From Bordetella parapertussis (GTDB lineage: Bacteria > Pseudomonadota > Gammaproteobacteria > Burkholderiales > Casimicrobiaceae), in the NCBI GenBank assembly GCA_943331295.2, contig CALQLA020000022.1, forward strand, positions 17,997 through 81,996: a DNA stretch of 64,000 nucleotides, given 5' to 3'. The notes under the pieces are model-generated. The model ran no database searches. It was given only the letters and a program-made list of their open reading frames with translations, and was not told the DNA's origin. Each line of letters starts with the position of its first letter. Position 1 is the stretch's first letter. A program made the position numbers and the translations under genes. Shown here piece after piece: positions 1 through 9,191 of this stretch.

Positions 1-531
1 GCCGTCCCAGCTCTCGGCCAGCGCCTTGACGCCGCCGAAGTACTTGCCGCGCGTCGGCGTGTACGGAACGATCTCGATCATCGTGCCCAGATGCGCGGGA
101 CCGCTGTAGTAGCTGACGTTCTTGCTGCCGTCGGGCATCTCGATGGTGCACACCTCGGCGAAGCCGTGCCGCTCGAGCTCGGCGCACGCCGCCGGGTAAT
201 CGGGCGGCCAGAACGCGAGATGATGCAGGCCGCCCGCACGCCCGCCCGCGAGGAACTCGGTGTAGGGCGACGGCGCGTCGTTGTGCTGCGAGATGAACTC
301 GATCTGCACGTCGCCGAAGTAGGAAAACGCGACCGACATCCGCACGTCGCTCTGCCGGCCGCGGTGCATGAACCGGCGGTCCCCGACCGACTCCTCGATG
401 ACGACGAACGGGCCGACCTTGAACGTCTCGCTCCAGTAGCGCAGCGCGGCATCCATGTCCGCGACGACGTACCCGAGCTGCATCTTCTGGCCGAGGAAGG
501 CGGAAAGGATCTTCTGTTCCGGAGCGATCAC
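1..531 (-). CDS. VOC-family (glyoxalase-like) protein, 3' end cut by window
   Basis: The visible 177 residues read as a vicinal-oxygen-chelate protein. The N-terminal half has the GYVVADMDAALRYW strand-helix pattern of glyoxalase modules, followed by GDVQIEFI (73-80). A second half opens with HHLAFW (103-108), which supplies the usual metal-ligand histidine position. I chose a GTG start at 531 because GGAGA lies seven bases upstream and the VOC fold begins right after it. VOC proteins include lyases, dioxygenases and epimerases such as methylmalonyl-CoA epimerase, so the substrate cannot be named. The gene runs off the left edge; the C-terminus is unseen. It is divergent from the gene at 851. 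Confidence 0.8.
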   Translation of the reverse strand, partial: MIAPEQKILSAFLGQKMQLGYVVADMDAALRYWSETFKVGPFVVIEESVGDRRFMHRGRQSDVRMSVAFSYFGDVQIEFISQHNDAPSPYTEFLAGGRAGGLHHLAFWPPDYPAACAELERHGFAEVCTIEMPDGSKNVSYYSGPAHLGTMIEIVPYTPTRGKYFGGVKALAESWDG

Positions 532-636
532 GAGATCTCCACGAGTGATGATGGCCGGTCCGACCGGCGGGAGCGCAGCGCCCGACCGCTGCGCTCCCGC
601 CGCCGGGAGGCAGCCCGTGTCTTGCGGCGAATTTGA

Positions 637-667
637 ATTATATGTCGCTTTTTGGGAATTTATGCAA
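637..667 (-). promoter_or_regulatory. Candidate promoter for the VOC gene
   Basis: Read on the minus strand, a perfect TATAAT (642-637) is preceded 19 bases upstream by TTGCAT (667-662). The spacer is long, so this is a weak sigma-70 call. The TTGCATAAATTCCC stretch resembles the recurrent element seen at 29279 and 37433. Confidence 0.4.
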
Positions 668-723
668 GTCAGATCCGGGCGCGCCGGCCCGATCGCGCCG
701 CCACCCCGGGCTCGCGCTCCGCT

Positions 724-753
724 TTGACACTGTATCTCACATTGTCGGATAAT
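724..753 (+). promoter_or_regulatory. Sigma-70-like promoter for the gene at 851
   Basis: TTGACA (724-729) is followed after 18 bases by GATAAT (748-753). This is a near-consensus pair about 100 bases upstream of the start codon. The spacer contains TCTCACATTGTCGGAT, one member of the recurrent element described in the findings. Confidence 0.6.
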
Positions 754-850
754 TGGACGTTCGCGCCGAAACGGCCGCCGCCGGCGCGCCTTCCACCCGC
801 CCGGCGCGCGCGGTCGGCGCGCGCGGGCATCATCCGAGGAGTCCTGCCAA

Positions 851-1255
851 GTGTCCAACGTCGATCCGCAACGAACGAAGGAAGTGCTCGAACGCGTCGA
901 GCGCGAACGGGGCATGGCGCGTGGCTGGACGCGCATCCTCGCGGAGCGCGATCCCGACATGCTCGAGCACCTGCACGATTGCGTGATGCAGGTGCTCACG
1001 CGCCGCAACAGCCTCCCGCTCAAGACCAAGTTCACGCTCATGATCTGCCTCAACGCCTTCCAGTTCCACCCCTTCGGGGTGCGGGCGCAGACGCGGGCCG
1101 CCCTGAAGGCAGGCGCGACCGAGGACGAGATCATCGAGGCGCTCGAGGTCGTCGGCCTCTCCAACCTCCACGGCATGACGACGGCGTTGCCGCTGGTGGT
1201 GGAGGAGTTCGAAGCCTTCCGCAAAGCGGCCGCCGAAGAAGCGGCGAAGGGCTGA
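851..1255 (+). CDS. Carboxymuconolactone decarboxylase-like protein
   Basis: This 134-residue protein has the size and helical pattern of the CMD family. The diagnostic part is residues 75-100, where a histidine-containing helix leads into ALKAGATEDEIIEAL and a following helix (EVVGLSNLHG). The CxxC of AhpD peroxidases is absent, which argues against a disulfide reductase and for a CMD-type decarboxylase or ring-opening role. The start is GTG at 851, with GAGGAG about nine bases upstream and a good promoter at 724. The gene converges on the flavoprotein at 1323. The substrate is unknown; ring-cleavage pathways are typical for the family. Confidence 0.8.
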   Translation: MSNVDPQRTKEVLERVERERGMARGWTRILAERDPDMLEHLHDCVMQVLTRRNSLPLKTKFTLMICLNAFQFHPFGVRAQTRAALKAGATEDEIIEALEVVGLSNLHGMTTALPLVVEEFEAFRKAAAEEAAKG

Positions 1256-1322
1256 CGAGGTCGGGCACTGCCGCATCCGGGCGAAGGCCGGGACAATGGC
1301 GCCGACCCGGCGCCGTGCCCGG

Positions 1323-3062
1323 TCAGGCGCTTGCTGCCACCGCCGCGCCGGCGACGGCCGGTCCCTCGCTCCGCCGCGCGTCGACCGCGTGCATCGCCGC
1401 GCGGTACGCGAACGTGATCGCCGGGCCCAGCGTCGAGCCGGGCCCCGGGTAGTTGCCCTGCATCACCGAGCACATGTCGTTGCCGCACGCGTAGAGGCCC
1501 GGGATCACCGCGCCGTCGGCGGCGAGGACCTGCGAGTCGGCGTTCGTGCGCAGCCCGGCGCTGGTGCCGAGCGGCGCCGGGTAGACGGCCATCGCGAAGA
1601 ACGGCGCGTGCTCGATGGCCTTGAGGCACGGGTTCGGCCCGTCGTGCTCCGGATCGCCGTTGTGCCGGTTGAGCGCCTTCGATCCCTTGCCGAACGCCTC
1701 GTCGACCCCGGTGACTGCCGCGCGGTTATGCCGTTCGATCTCCTCGGCCAGGGCCTTGCCGTCGACGCCGATCTTCGCGGCCAGTGCGGCGATGGTCGGC
1801 GCCGAGACGACGTAGCCAATTTTCTCGAAGAAGGCCACCTGCTGCCACACGGGATGGATGGCACCCAGTCCGTAATTGCGCAGGAAGACGCGGTCGCAGA
1901 CGAGCCAGGCCGGGATCGACGGCACGGATTCGTTCGACCGGAACATCGCCTTCACGAAGTCATGGTACGAGTCGGCCTCGTTGACGAACCGGCGGCCGGC
2001 CGAATTCACGGCGATGAGGCCCGGCTTCGGACGGTCCCGGATGTGGGGATAGATGGCCACCCGGCCGTCAGGCCACGCGACCCGCGATGCCGGCATCCAC
2101 CAGAACGCACCTGCCCGGCCGCTGTCCACCACGCCGCCGGTGGCGATGCCTGCCTCGAGCCCGTCCCCGGACGCGCCGTCGAGCGCCGTCGTATAGGCGA
2201 TCTCCTGCCCGGTGAGTTCCTTGCGCCACCGCGGGCTGGCCGCGCAGCCGCCCGTGGCGAGCACGACCCCCTGCCGCGCGCGGATCCTGCGCGGCGCGCC
2301 CTCCATCTCCACGACCGCGCCTTCGACGTGGTCGCCGTTGCGGACGAGTTCGGCCAGCCTCGCGTCGAGTGCGATCTCCACCCCCTTCTGCCGGCAGCTG
2401 TGGAAGAGTCGCCCGACGAGCGCATTGCCGAGGACGAGTCGCGTGCCGCGCCGATGGTCGAGCCGCGCGACGAGGTATTCGAGCAGCCGCCAGGTCGCGA
2501 GCCGGAAAGCGTGGAACGAGCGCCACGGCCGGATCAGGTACTTGATCTCGTCGCGCGACACCATCATGCCGCCGAAGATCATCAGCTCCGGGATCGGCGG
2601 ACGCAGCTTGGCGAAGTCGCGGCCGAGCACGCGCGCGTCGAACGGCAGAGGCGACAGCGCCCGGGCGCCCGCCGCCCCCCCCGGCTGTTCCGCGTGATAG
2701 TCGGGGTAAGGGTCGTTCGCCTTGAACCTGACTTCGGTATTGCGGGCAAACCAGTCGACGGCCTCGGGCCCCGACTGGAGGAACGCCTCGCGCAGCGGCG
2801 ACGCGTCGGGTCCGATCTCGACGTCCAGGTAACGGCGCGCCGCAGCGATGTCGTCCGGGTGCGAGGTGTTCCGGCTGAGCGAATTGTTGGGAACCCACGC
2901 GGTGCCGCCCGCGGTCGCGGTCGTCCCGCCCACCAGGCCCGTCTTCTCGCACACCAGCACCTCGAGGCCGTGGTGCCTGGCGACCAGCGCCGCGGCCATG
3001 CCTGCCGCGCCCGCGCCGATGACGAGCAGGTCCACCTCACGATCCCATTGCGACTTTGTCAC
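1323..3062 (-). CDS. FAD-dependent oxidoreductase, 3-ketosteroid dehydrogenase / fumarate reductase flavoprotein type
   Basis: This 579-residue protein belongs to the FAD-binding-2 family. The dinucleotide-binding motif GAGAAG is at residues 16-21, followed by GGTTATAGGTAWVP, the FAD-contact loop of this family. The C-terminus has the typical LYACGND...YPGPGSTLGPAITF block that closes over the flavin in KstD-like enzymes. The family inserts or removes double bonds next to carbonyl or carboxyl groups. It is the last gene of a probable four-gene minus-strand operon (MmgE/PrpD, ThDP enzyme, aldehyde dehydrogenase, this gene), with a 51-base gap to the preceding gene. A steroid substrate is not implied; many members act on other enones or dicarboxylates. 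Confidence 0.85.
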   Translation of the reverse strand: MTKSQWDREVDLLVIGAGAAGMAAALVARHHGLEVLVCEKTGLVGGTTATAGGTAWVPNNSLSRNTSHPDDIAAARRYLDVEIGPDASPLREAFLQSGPEAVDWFARNTEVRFKANDPYPDYHAEQPGGAAGARALSPLPFDARVLGRDFAKLRPPIPELMIFGGMMVSRDEIKYLIRPWRSFHAFRLATWRLLEYLVARLDHRRGTRLVLGNALVGRLFHSCRQKGVEIALDARLAELVRNGDHVEGAVVEMEGAPRRIRARQGVVLATGGCAASPRWRKELTGQEIAYTTALDGASGDGLEAGIATGGVVDSGRAGAFWWMPASRVAWPDGRVAIYPHIRDRPKPGLIAVNSAGRRFVNEADSYHDFVKAMFRSNESVPSIPAWLVCDRVFLRNYGLGAIHPVWQQVAFFEKIGYVVSAPTIAALAAKIGVDGKALAEEIERHNRAAVTGVDEAFGKGSKALNRHNGDPEHDGPNPCLKAIEHAPFFAMAVYPAPLGTSAGLRTNADSQVLAADGAVIPGLYACGNDMCSVMQGNYPGPGSTLGPAITFAYRAAMHAVDARRSEGPAVAGAAVAASA

Positions 3063-3113
3063 CGCCGACTTCCTTTCACCGATCCCATGGCGCGCATGCG
3101 CCCGATCCGCCGG

Positions 3114-4580
3114 TCACCCGTGCATGCCGCCCAGGCAGATGTACTTCACCTCGAGATAGTCATCGATGCCGTACTTCGAGCCTTCGCGTCCGACGCCGGA
3201 TTCCTTGATGCCGCCGAAAGGCACCGACTCGTTGGCCATCAGGCCGACGTTGACACCGACCATCCCGAACTCGAGCGCCTCCGCCACCCGCCAGACGCGC
3301 GCGACGTCCCTGCTGTAGAAGTACGAGGCCAGGCCGTACTCGGTGGCGTTGGCGGCGGCGACCAGTTCCTTCTCGTCGCGAAAGCGGAAGAGCGGCGCGA
3401 GCGGCCCGAACGTCTCCTCGGTGGCCACCTTCATCGCCTGCGTGGCCTCGCCGATCACGGTGGGCTCGAAGAACGTGCCGCCGAGCGGATGCCGGTGCCC
3501 CCCGGCGAGCAGGCGTCCGCCCTTGGCCAGCGCGTCGGCCACGTGTTCCTCGACCTTGCGCACGCCGCCCATGTCGTGCAGGGGCCCGAAATTGACGCCC
3601 GGGTCCGCACCGTTGCCGACCTTCAGTTCCGCGACCTTCGCCACCAGCTTGCGCGCGAACGCGTCGTAGATCGCATCGTGCACGTAGAAGCGGTTGGCGC
3701 CCACGCACGCCTGCCCCGCGTTCCGGAACTTGGACGCGAGCGCGCCGTCGACGGCCGCGTCGACGTCCGCATCCTCGAAGACAATGAACGGCGCATTGCC
3801 GCCCAGTTCCAGCGCGAGCTTCTTGATGGTGCCCGCGCTCTGCGCCATCAGCTGCCGCCCAACCTCCGTGGAGCCGGTGAACGAGAGCTTGCGCACGCTC
3901 GGATTCGACGTGAACTCGCCGCCGATCTCCCGCGACCCGCCGGTGACGACATTGAACACGCCCGGCGGGATGCCGGCACGCGCGGCAAGCTCGGCCAGGC
4001 CGAGCGCGGAGAACGGCGTCGTGCTCGCCGGCCGCACGACGATCGTGCAGCCGGCCGCGAGTGCCGCCGCCACCTTGCGGGTGATGATCGTGTTCGGGAA
4101 ATTCCACGGCGTGATCGCCGCGCACACGCCGACCGGCTGCTTGATCACGATGATCCGGCGGTCGTGCGCCGGCGTGGGAATCGTGTCGCCGTAGGTGCGC
4201 CGCGCCTCCTCCGCGAACCACTCGATGAACGCCGCGCCGCTCACCACTTCCGAGCGCGCCTCGGCGAGGGGCTTGCCCTGCTCCGAGGTCATGATGAGCG
4301 CCAGGTCGTCCTGGTTCGCGATGACGAGGTCGAACCACTTGCGCAGCAGCCGGCCGCGCTCCTTGGCGATCGTCGAGCGCCACGCGGGGAGCGCGGCGCT
4401 CGCTGCCAGGATGGCCTCGCGCGCCTCGGCGGCGCCCATGCGCGGCACGACGCCGAGTTCCGCCCCCGTCGCGGGATTGCGTACGGCGAGGGTTGCGCCG
4501 GCGTCGGCATCCACCCACTTGCCGCCGACGTAGCACTGCCGGCGAAGGAGCGTCGCGTCCTTCAGTATCAGTCCGGACAT
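3114..4580 (-). CDS. NAD(P)-dependent aldehyde dehydrogenase, succinate-semialdehyde dehydrogenase type
   Basis: The 488-residue protein has the full ALDH fold at the length usual for GabD. The cofactor motif FTGSTEVG is at 234-241, the general-base glutamate is E258 in LELGGN, and the nucleophile is C292 in NAGQACVGANR. GQACVGANR and the N-terminal LLRRQCYVGGKW are typical of succinate-semialdehyde dehydrogenases. It follows the ThDP enzyme by only 13 bases. A decarboxylating ThDP enzyme making a semialdehyde that this enzyme oxidises is a sensible pathway inference, but it is untested. Confidence 0.9.
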   Translation of the reverse strand: MSGLILKDATLLRRQCYVGGKWVDADAGATLAVRNPATGAELGVVPRMGAAEAREAILAASAALPAWRSTIAKERGRLLRKWFDLVIANQDDLALIMTSEQGKPLAEARSEVVSGAAFIEWFAEEARRTYGDTIPTPAHDRRIIVIKQPVGVCAAITPWNFPNTIITRKVAAALAAGCTIVVRPASTTPFSALGLAELAARAGIPPGVFNVVTGGSREIGGEFTSNPSVRKLSFTGSTEVGRQLMAQSAGTIKKLALELGGNAPFIVFEDADVDAAVDGALASKFRNAGQACVGANRFYVHDAIYDAFARKLVAKVAELKVGNGADPGVNFGPLHDMGGVRKVEEHVADALAKGGRLLAGGHRHPLGGTFFEPTVIGEATQAMKVATEETFGPLAPLFRFRDEKELVAAANATEYGLASYFYSRDVARVWRVAEALEFGMVGVNVGLMANESVPFGGIKESGVGREGSKYGIDDYLEVKYICLGGMHG

Positions 4581-4593
4581 GGTCGTGGCCCGC

Positions 4594-6423
4594 CTACTTC
4601 TTGCCGCCGGCCCCGGGCACCAGCGTCGGCACGACGAAGCCGCTCCCCGTATGGCCGGGGATGGGACCGGGCTTCCACGTCTCTTTCCATTGCGTCGGGT
4701 ACGGGTACCACGCCGAGCGGTACTGCGGCGTGTTGATCTCGGTGTCGACGCTGATCACGGTCGGCTTCCGGCTGGCGATGGCACGCTCGAGCGCGGGCTT
4801 GAAATCCGCGGCGCGCGAGATGCGCACCCCTTCGGCACCCATGCCCTTCGCCATCATCGCGAAGTCCGGGCCCCACAACTGCTCTTCCCCGACCTTGCGG
4901 TAGTCGCACAGCGATTCCCGGCCGTAGAGCTTGAGCATCGCCTCCCGCTCGATCTGCAGCGAGCGGTTGTCGAAGACCACGAAGACCACCGGCAGGTCCT
5001 GTTCCACGGCCGTCAGGACCACCGTCGCCCGCATGATGAAGGCACCGTCGCCCATCAGCGCGATCGCGGGGCCGTTGCCGCTCGCCATGCTGGCGCCGAT
5101 GGCCGCCGACGCGCTCCACCCCATGCGATGCATGAACCCGCTGTGGATGACGTGCCGCGACGACGCGCGCAGGAACGGCGGGCCGTAGCTCAGCATGTGC
5201 CCCGTGTCGAAGAACACGGGCGCCTGCGGACACTTCTCGGCGATGACCTGGCTCGCGTCCTCGCACACCCGCGCGTAGTGGAGCGGCGCGATGTCCGACT
5301 TGCGCATGTCGGCCACGGCGGCGTTCCACGACTTGGCTTCGCCGGCGAGCTCGCTCGTCCACGCCGTGCGTTCCTTGATCCCGGCCGCACGCGCGGCGGC
5401 GGTGAGCGCCTCGAGGGCGAGCCGCGCGTCCGACGTGAGCGCAACCGCCGTCGGATAGGCGCGCCCGAGTTCTGAGGTGTCGATGTCGACGTGGACCAGC
5501 TGCGCATTGTTCGGAATGTCGAAGAGCGTCCAGCCGCCCGTGTCGATGTCGGTGAAGTGCGTGCCGATGCCGATGACGAGGTCGGAGCGCCGGGCGGCGT
5601 GGTTGCCCTGCCCGGTGCCGGCGCGGCCGATGCAGCCGACCGACAGGCGATGCGTCTCGGGGAAGGCCGCCTTGCCCGTGGACGTGGCGGCGACGGGGAT
5701 GCCGGTCGCCTCCGCAAAGGCCATGAGCGCGTCGTGCGCGCGGGAATTGGCGATGCCGCTGCCCACGACGATCATCGGCCGCTGCGCCTTGGCCATCAGC
5801 GCGATGGCGTCGTGCACGCCTTCGGGGTCCGGGCCCGGGGGCCGGAACCGCGTGTACGGCATCGGGTCGGGCAGGTCGTCGGGGATGAGCGCGTGCTGGA
5901 TGTCGAATGGGATCTCGATGATGACCGGCCCGGGCCGGCCCGACAGCGCGGTCTGGTAGGCACGCAGGAACATGTCGATGGTGGTGTCCGGCCGCGTCAC
6001 CATGAAGGCCTTCTTGCTGATCGGCTTCAGCGCCGCGGTCCAGTCCTCCGGCCCCGAGCGGTAGGCCTCCTCGATGCCGCCGCGGTCGAACCAGTGCGTG
6101 GCGCCGGCGCCCGCGAGCACCAGCATGCCGATCGACTCGTAGTACGCGGTGGCGACGGCCGGGGCGATGTTCATGTTGCCGGGACCCACGCTGGTCGTGA
6201 CGATCGGCAGCGGGCCGCCGCGCCGGTAGCGCCAGACGCCGTCGGCCAGTTCCACGGCCTGGTCTTCCATTCGCGCCGCGACGCAGCGGATCTTCGTCTC
6301 GTGCACCAGGGCATCGAGCAGGCTCCAGTTGCCGTGGCCGTTGACGCCGAACACGAATTCGGTGCCCATCTGCTCGAGCAGGCGGGCGATCGCAGCGGAT
6401 ACCGTGATCATCTTCTGTTCCAT
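4594..6423 (-). CDS. Thiamine-diphosphate-dependent enzyme of the acetolactate synthase / 2-oxoacid decarboxylase family
   Basis: The 609-residue protein has the three-domain ThDP layout. In the PYR domain the cofactor-activating glutamate is E53 in MEDQAVELADG. The central domain carries GSGIANSRAH (221-230). The PP domain shows the metal-diphosphate motif GDG (458-460), ending in N486. Acetolactate synthases normally have HEQAA at the first site; MEDQA here points to a specialised carboligase or decarboxylase. The start is ATG at 6423, with GAGGAAAACC just upstream. It lies between MmgE/PrpD and the aldehyde dehydrogenase in one operon. The substrate is unknown. Confidence 0.85.
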   Translation of the reverse strand: MEQKMITVSAAIARLLEQMGTEFVFGVNGHGNWSLLDALVHETKIRCVAARMEDQAVELADGVWRYRRGGPLPIVTTSVGPGNMNIAPAVATAYYESIGMLVLAGAGATHWFDRGGIEEAYRSGPEDWTAALKPISKKAFMVTRPDTTIDMFLRAYQTALSGRPGPVIIEIPFDIQHALIPDDLPDPMPYTRFRPPGPDPEGVHDAIALMAKAQRPMIVVGSGIANSRAHDALMAFAEATGIPVAATSTGKAAFPETHRLSVGCIGRAGTGQGNHAARRSDLVIGIGTHFTDIDTGGWTLFDIPNNAQLVHVDIDTSELGRAYPTAVALTSDARLALEALTAAARAAGIKERTAWTSELAGEAKSWNAAVADMRKSDIAPLHYARVCEDASQVIAEKCPQAPVFFDTGHMLSYGPPFLRASSRHVIHSGFMHRMGWSASAAIGASMASGNGPAIALMGDGAFIMRATVVLTAVEQDLPVVFVVFDNRSLQIEREAMLKLYGRESLCDYRKVGEEQLWGPDFAMMAKGMGAEGVRISRAADFKPALERAIASRKPTVISVDTEINTPQYRSAWYPYPTQWKETWKPGPIPGHTGSGFVVPTLVPGAGGKK

Positions 6424-6486
6424 GGTTTTCCTCGTGAGGAGGCCGACGCGGCGGGGCCTGCGTGCACCCGCAGCCGCGACGGCAGC

Positions 6487-7854
6487 CTAGTCGTTGAAGA
6501 TCGTCGTGCAGGTCGGCAGGACGTGGGCGGACGGCTGCGAGTCGATGCCGCGCAGGAGGTCGAAGAGCTCGCGTGCCTGCGCCGGCGTGTGGGTCTTTGC
6601 GGTGCAGTCCGAGAACTTGTCCCACAACTGCTCGAGCGTGAGCGGCTCGGCCGCGTAGCCCGGGATGGTGGCGACGGGACCGCTTTTCAGGATCTCGCCG
6701 TTGCGCAGCCTCATGGTCACCGATTCCGTGGGCGAGAACACCGGGTCGCGGGGATCCGTCGCGTCGACCGGGATGAGCTTCACCTTCGGGTAGAACGCCT
6801 GCATGTCGGGGCGGCGCACGACGTCGTCGTTGATCTGGGCCACGCCCAGCTCACCCATGATCACCGCCGACGCGATGGCGAACGAGCCGCTGAACTGCGC
6901 CTCGTACTGGTTCTTCGGATGCTGGTGCGCGAGCACGAAGACCTGGTTGCGCCCCATCTCGACCTCGACCGACTCGATGTCCTCCGGCTTGATCCGGCGG
7001 CCTTCGAGCATCTTCTTCGCCGCGTTGAACGAGCGGTGCTCGAAGAAGCAGGTCGGGTGCAGCTTGAACTGCGGCTTGTGCTTGGGCAGGTACCACTCCT
7101 TGCCGAGCTTCGACGGGGAGTCGCGGTCGGGCGTGTTGCCGGACGCGAACGCCGTGAGGAAGCCCGTCGGGCCTTCCAGCGCGCTCGCACCGCCGGTCAT
7201 GCCGGCTTCGGCGAGGCGCGCGGCGATGACGCCGCTGCGTGCCACCATGCCGGAGTGGTAGCCCTTGGTCATGGTGCCGAAGGACGCGCCCAGACCGCCC
7301 GAGTGACTCGCGGCGATGGCAAGCGCGTGCGACGCCTTCTCCGCGGACAGCTTGCGCAGCACGCTGCAGGCGGCCGCACTCGCGAGCGGCCCGAACACCG
7401 ACGTCGGGTGCCACCCGGCCTTGTGATAGTCGCGGTTCCGGCGCCAGACCTCCGACCACACCTCGTAGCCCGCGACGAACGCGGTCGCGATTTCCTGGCC
7501 GGTGGAGTTGAGCACCTCGGCCTCGGCGAGGATGGCCGGCACGAGGATGCCGCCGGGATGGCCGGACAGCGCCTGCACGCCGTAGTCGAGGATGTGCGCG
7601 ACCGTGCCCCCGAGCAGCGCGGCATCGGGTCCCGCCACGAGGTGCGACGACAGGCAGGCGCGCGACTCCCTGCGCCCAGCGGGCTCGACCAGCGTCTTGC
7701 GCAGGATGTCCACGATCGGCCGGTCGATGCCGGCCATGATGACGCCGATCGTGTCGACGAAGGAGTCGCGCACGCTCGGCAGCAATTCGGGCGGAAGCTG
7801 TTCGTACCTGACGTTGGCGAGGAACTTCCCCGCTTCGGCAGTGAGAGATTCCAT
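6487..7854 (-). CDS. MmgE/PrpD family protein
   Basis: This 455-residue protein resembles 2-methylcitrate dehydratase PrpD and its many homologues, such as cis-aconitate decarboxylase and iminodisuccinate epimerase. The family signatures are the N-terminal SFVDTIGVIMAGID and HILDYG near residue 90, and the KLHPTCFFEHRSFNAA block in the middle. I chose the ATG at 7854 because GAGGA lies about ten bases upstream and homology begins right there; an upstream in-frame extension is arginine-rich and implausible. It leads a four-gene operon and is divergent from a TctC protein, an arrangement repeated at 28.2-30.9 kb. Confidence 0.85.
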   Translation of the reverse strand: MESLTAEAGKFLANVRYEQLPPELLPSVRDSFVDTIGVIMAGIDRPIVDILRKTLVEPAGRRESRACLSSHLVAGPDAALLGGTVAHILDYGVQALSGHPGGILVPAILAEAEVLNSTGQEIATAFVAGYEVWSEVWRRNRDYHKAGWHPTSVFGPLASAAACSVLRKLSAEKASHALAIAASHSGGLGASFGTMTKGYHSGMVARSGVIAARLAEAGMTGGASALEGPTGFLTAFASGNTPDRDSPSKLGKEWYLPKHKPQFKLHPTCFFEHRSFNAAKKMLEGRRIKPEDIESVEVEMGRNQVFVLAHQHPKNQYEAQFSGSFAIASAVIMGELGVAQINDDVVRRPDMQAFYPKVKLIPVDATDPRDPVFSPTESVTMRLRNGEILKSGPVATIPGYAAEPLTLEQLWDKFSDCTAKTHTPAQARELFDLLRGIDSQPSAHVLPTCTTIFND

Positions 7855-8164
7855 GTACGGTCCTCGAGAGAAATTCAACAACCGGAACGTTCCGAAGGCA
7901 CGCCCTCTCGACCGGGACCCGCCACGTCGTGAACGCCTGCATCGAACCCGCGCCATCGCGCGCCATTCGCAGCGCACGCCGGTCTTCCTCGTGCCCGGCC
8001 TGCGCAGGACTTCAGCTTGACACATAGTCTCAAATGGTGCAACTTATTGTCCGTGTCGCGAAAGCCCCTGACGAGTGGCGTACCCGCGCCCCCGACGGAG
8101 TGAATCGCCCGCATCATGTTGGACGCGCCGCTTCCGGCGCGCCATGCCGCCCCGAGGAAGACCG
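7855..8164. other. Divergent intergenic region between MmgE/PrpD and TctC
   Basis: This 310-base gap holds no convincing gene. Its one notable patch is the AT-rich promoter-like element at 8017-8047. Confidence 0.55.
8017..8047 (+). promoter_or_regulatory. TTGACA promoter-like element before TctC gene
   Basis: TTGACA (8017-8022) is followed by a 20-base core starting TCTCAAATGG at 8028. A weak -10 (ACTTAT, 8042-8047) sits 19 bases downstream of the -35. The core belongs to the recurrent element discussed in the findings. Confidence 0.45.
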
Positions 8165-9130
8165 GTGCTCAAGTCGCTGCTGACGATCTTTGCAATGCTT
8201 TGCGCGTTCGCCGTCACGCCGGCAGCCGCGCAGCAGCCCGCGTGGCCGGGCACGGTGCGACTCATCGTGCCGTTCGCGGCCGGGGGCGGCACCGACGCCT
8301 TCGCACGGGCCATCGCGGCGCAACTCGGCCCGCGCCTCGGTGTCACCGTCATCGTCGAGAATCGCGCCGGCGCCGGCAGCCTCATCGGGTCGGCCGCGGT
8401 CGCCAAGGGACCCGCCGACGGCTCGCAGCTCCTCTTCACCTCGTCGAGCCTCGTCACCGCGACCGCGACGTCGCGCAATGCGCAGTTCGACGTCCTGCGG
8501 GATCTCGTGCCGGTCGCGTTCGCGGTCGATGCCCCCCTGCTCGTCGCCCTCTCCGCCAAGTCCGGCATCAGGAGCCCCTCCGAGCTCGTGGCTGCCGCCC
8601 GGGCGCGCCCCGACGAGCTGACCTTTGCGTCCGCGGGCATCGGCAGCCTCACCCAGCTCGCGGAGGAGCTCCTGCTCGACGCCGCGAAGATCAGGATGCG
8701 GCACATCCCGTACAAGGGAACGGCCCCGGCGCTCCTCGACGTGGCCACGGGCACGGTCGACCTCACCATCGGCAGCTATTCGGCGCTCGTCGCGCAGTTC
8801 CAGAGCGGACGCGTGATCCCGATCGCGGTCACCACGCTCGCGGCGAGCGCGGCGTTCCCCAACCTGCCGACGATGGCTTCGTCCGCCCCGGGGTACAACG
8901 TGAGCATCTGGTACGGCATGTTCGCGCCCGCCGGTCTGCCGGCGCCCATGGTGCAGCGGCTCCACCGCGAGATCGTCGACATCGCGAGGAGCGCCGAGCT
9001 GAAGCCGATGATGAAGGACGAAGGCGGCGCCGTCGTCGAGGCCGGGCCGGAGGAGCTTTCACGGCGCGTGCGCGACGAGTACGCACTTTGGAAGAAGCTC
9101 GCCACCGAGAAACAGCTCGTCATCGACTAG
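8165..9130 (+). CDS. Bug/TctC-type tripartite tricarboxylate transporter substrate-binding protein
   Basis: The 321-residue protein has a cleavable signal peptide ending near TPAAAQQ. The Bug signatures follow: RLIVPFAAGGGTD near residue 35, VIVENRAGAGSLIG, and IPYKGTAPALLDVATG. Family members bind carboxylates in the periplasm, usually for a TctAB permease or as co-sensors. No permease is encoded nearby. The start is GTG at 8165, with GAGG seven bases upstream. It is followed 61 bases later by a second TctC gene, so the pair may be co-transcribed. Confidence 0.88.
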   Translation: MLKSLLTIFAMLCAFAVTPAAAQQPAWPGTVRLIVPFAAGGGTDAFARAIAAQLGPRLGVTVIVENRAGAGSLIGSAAVAKGPADGSQLLFTSSSLVTATATSRNAQFDVLRDLVPVAFAVDAPLLVALSAKSGIRSPSELVAAARARPDELTFASAGIGSLTQLAEELLLDAAKIRMRHIPYKGTAPALLDVATGTVDLTIGSYSALVAQFQSGRVIPIAVTTLAASAAFPNLPTMASSAPGYNVSIWYGMFAPAGLPAPMVQRLHREIVDIARSAELKPMMKDEGGAVVEAGPEELSRRVRDEYALWKKLATEKQLVID

Positions 9131-9191
9131 ACCTTCGGATCGCCGCACGCGGTGCGGCAGCCCAACGACAAACACTCACCAAGGGGGAACT

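Larger units (their letters stand above)
532..850. other. Divergent intergenic region
   Basis: This 319-base gap separates two divergently transcribed genes. It contains two AT-rich patches with promoter-like elements, entered separately. The rest is GC-rich and shows no convincing gene. Confidence 0.6.

Noticed and set aside
1296..4736. Very long plus-strand open frame (1146 codons)
   Set aside because: It is antisense to the flavoprotein and aldehyde dehydrogenase genes. Its product is arginine-rich and low in complexity, as expected for a shadow frame in high-GC DNA.
5491..7932. Plus-strand open frame antisense to the ThDP and MmgE/PrpD genes
   Set aside because: The two minus-strand genes have clear catalytic motifs. 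The plus frame has none and no ribosome site.
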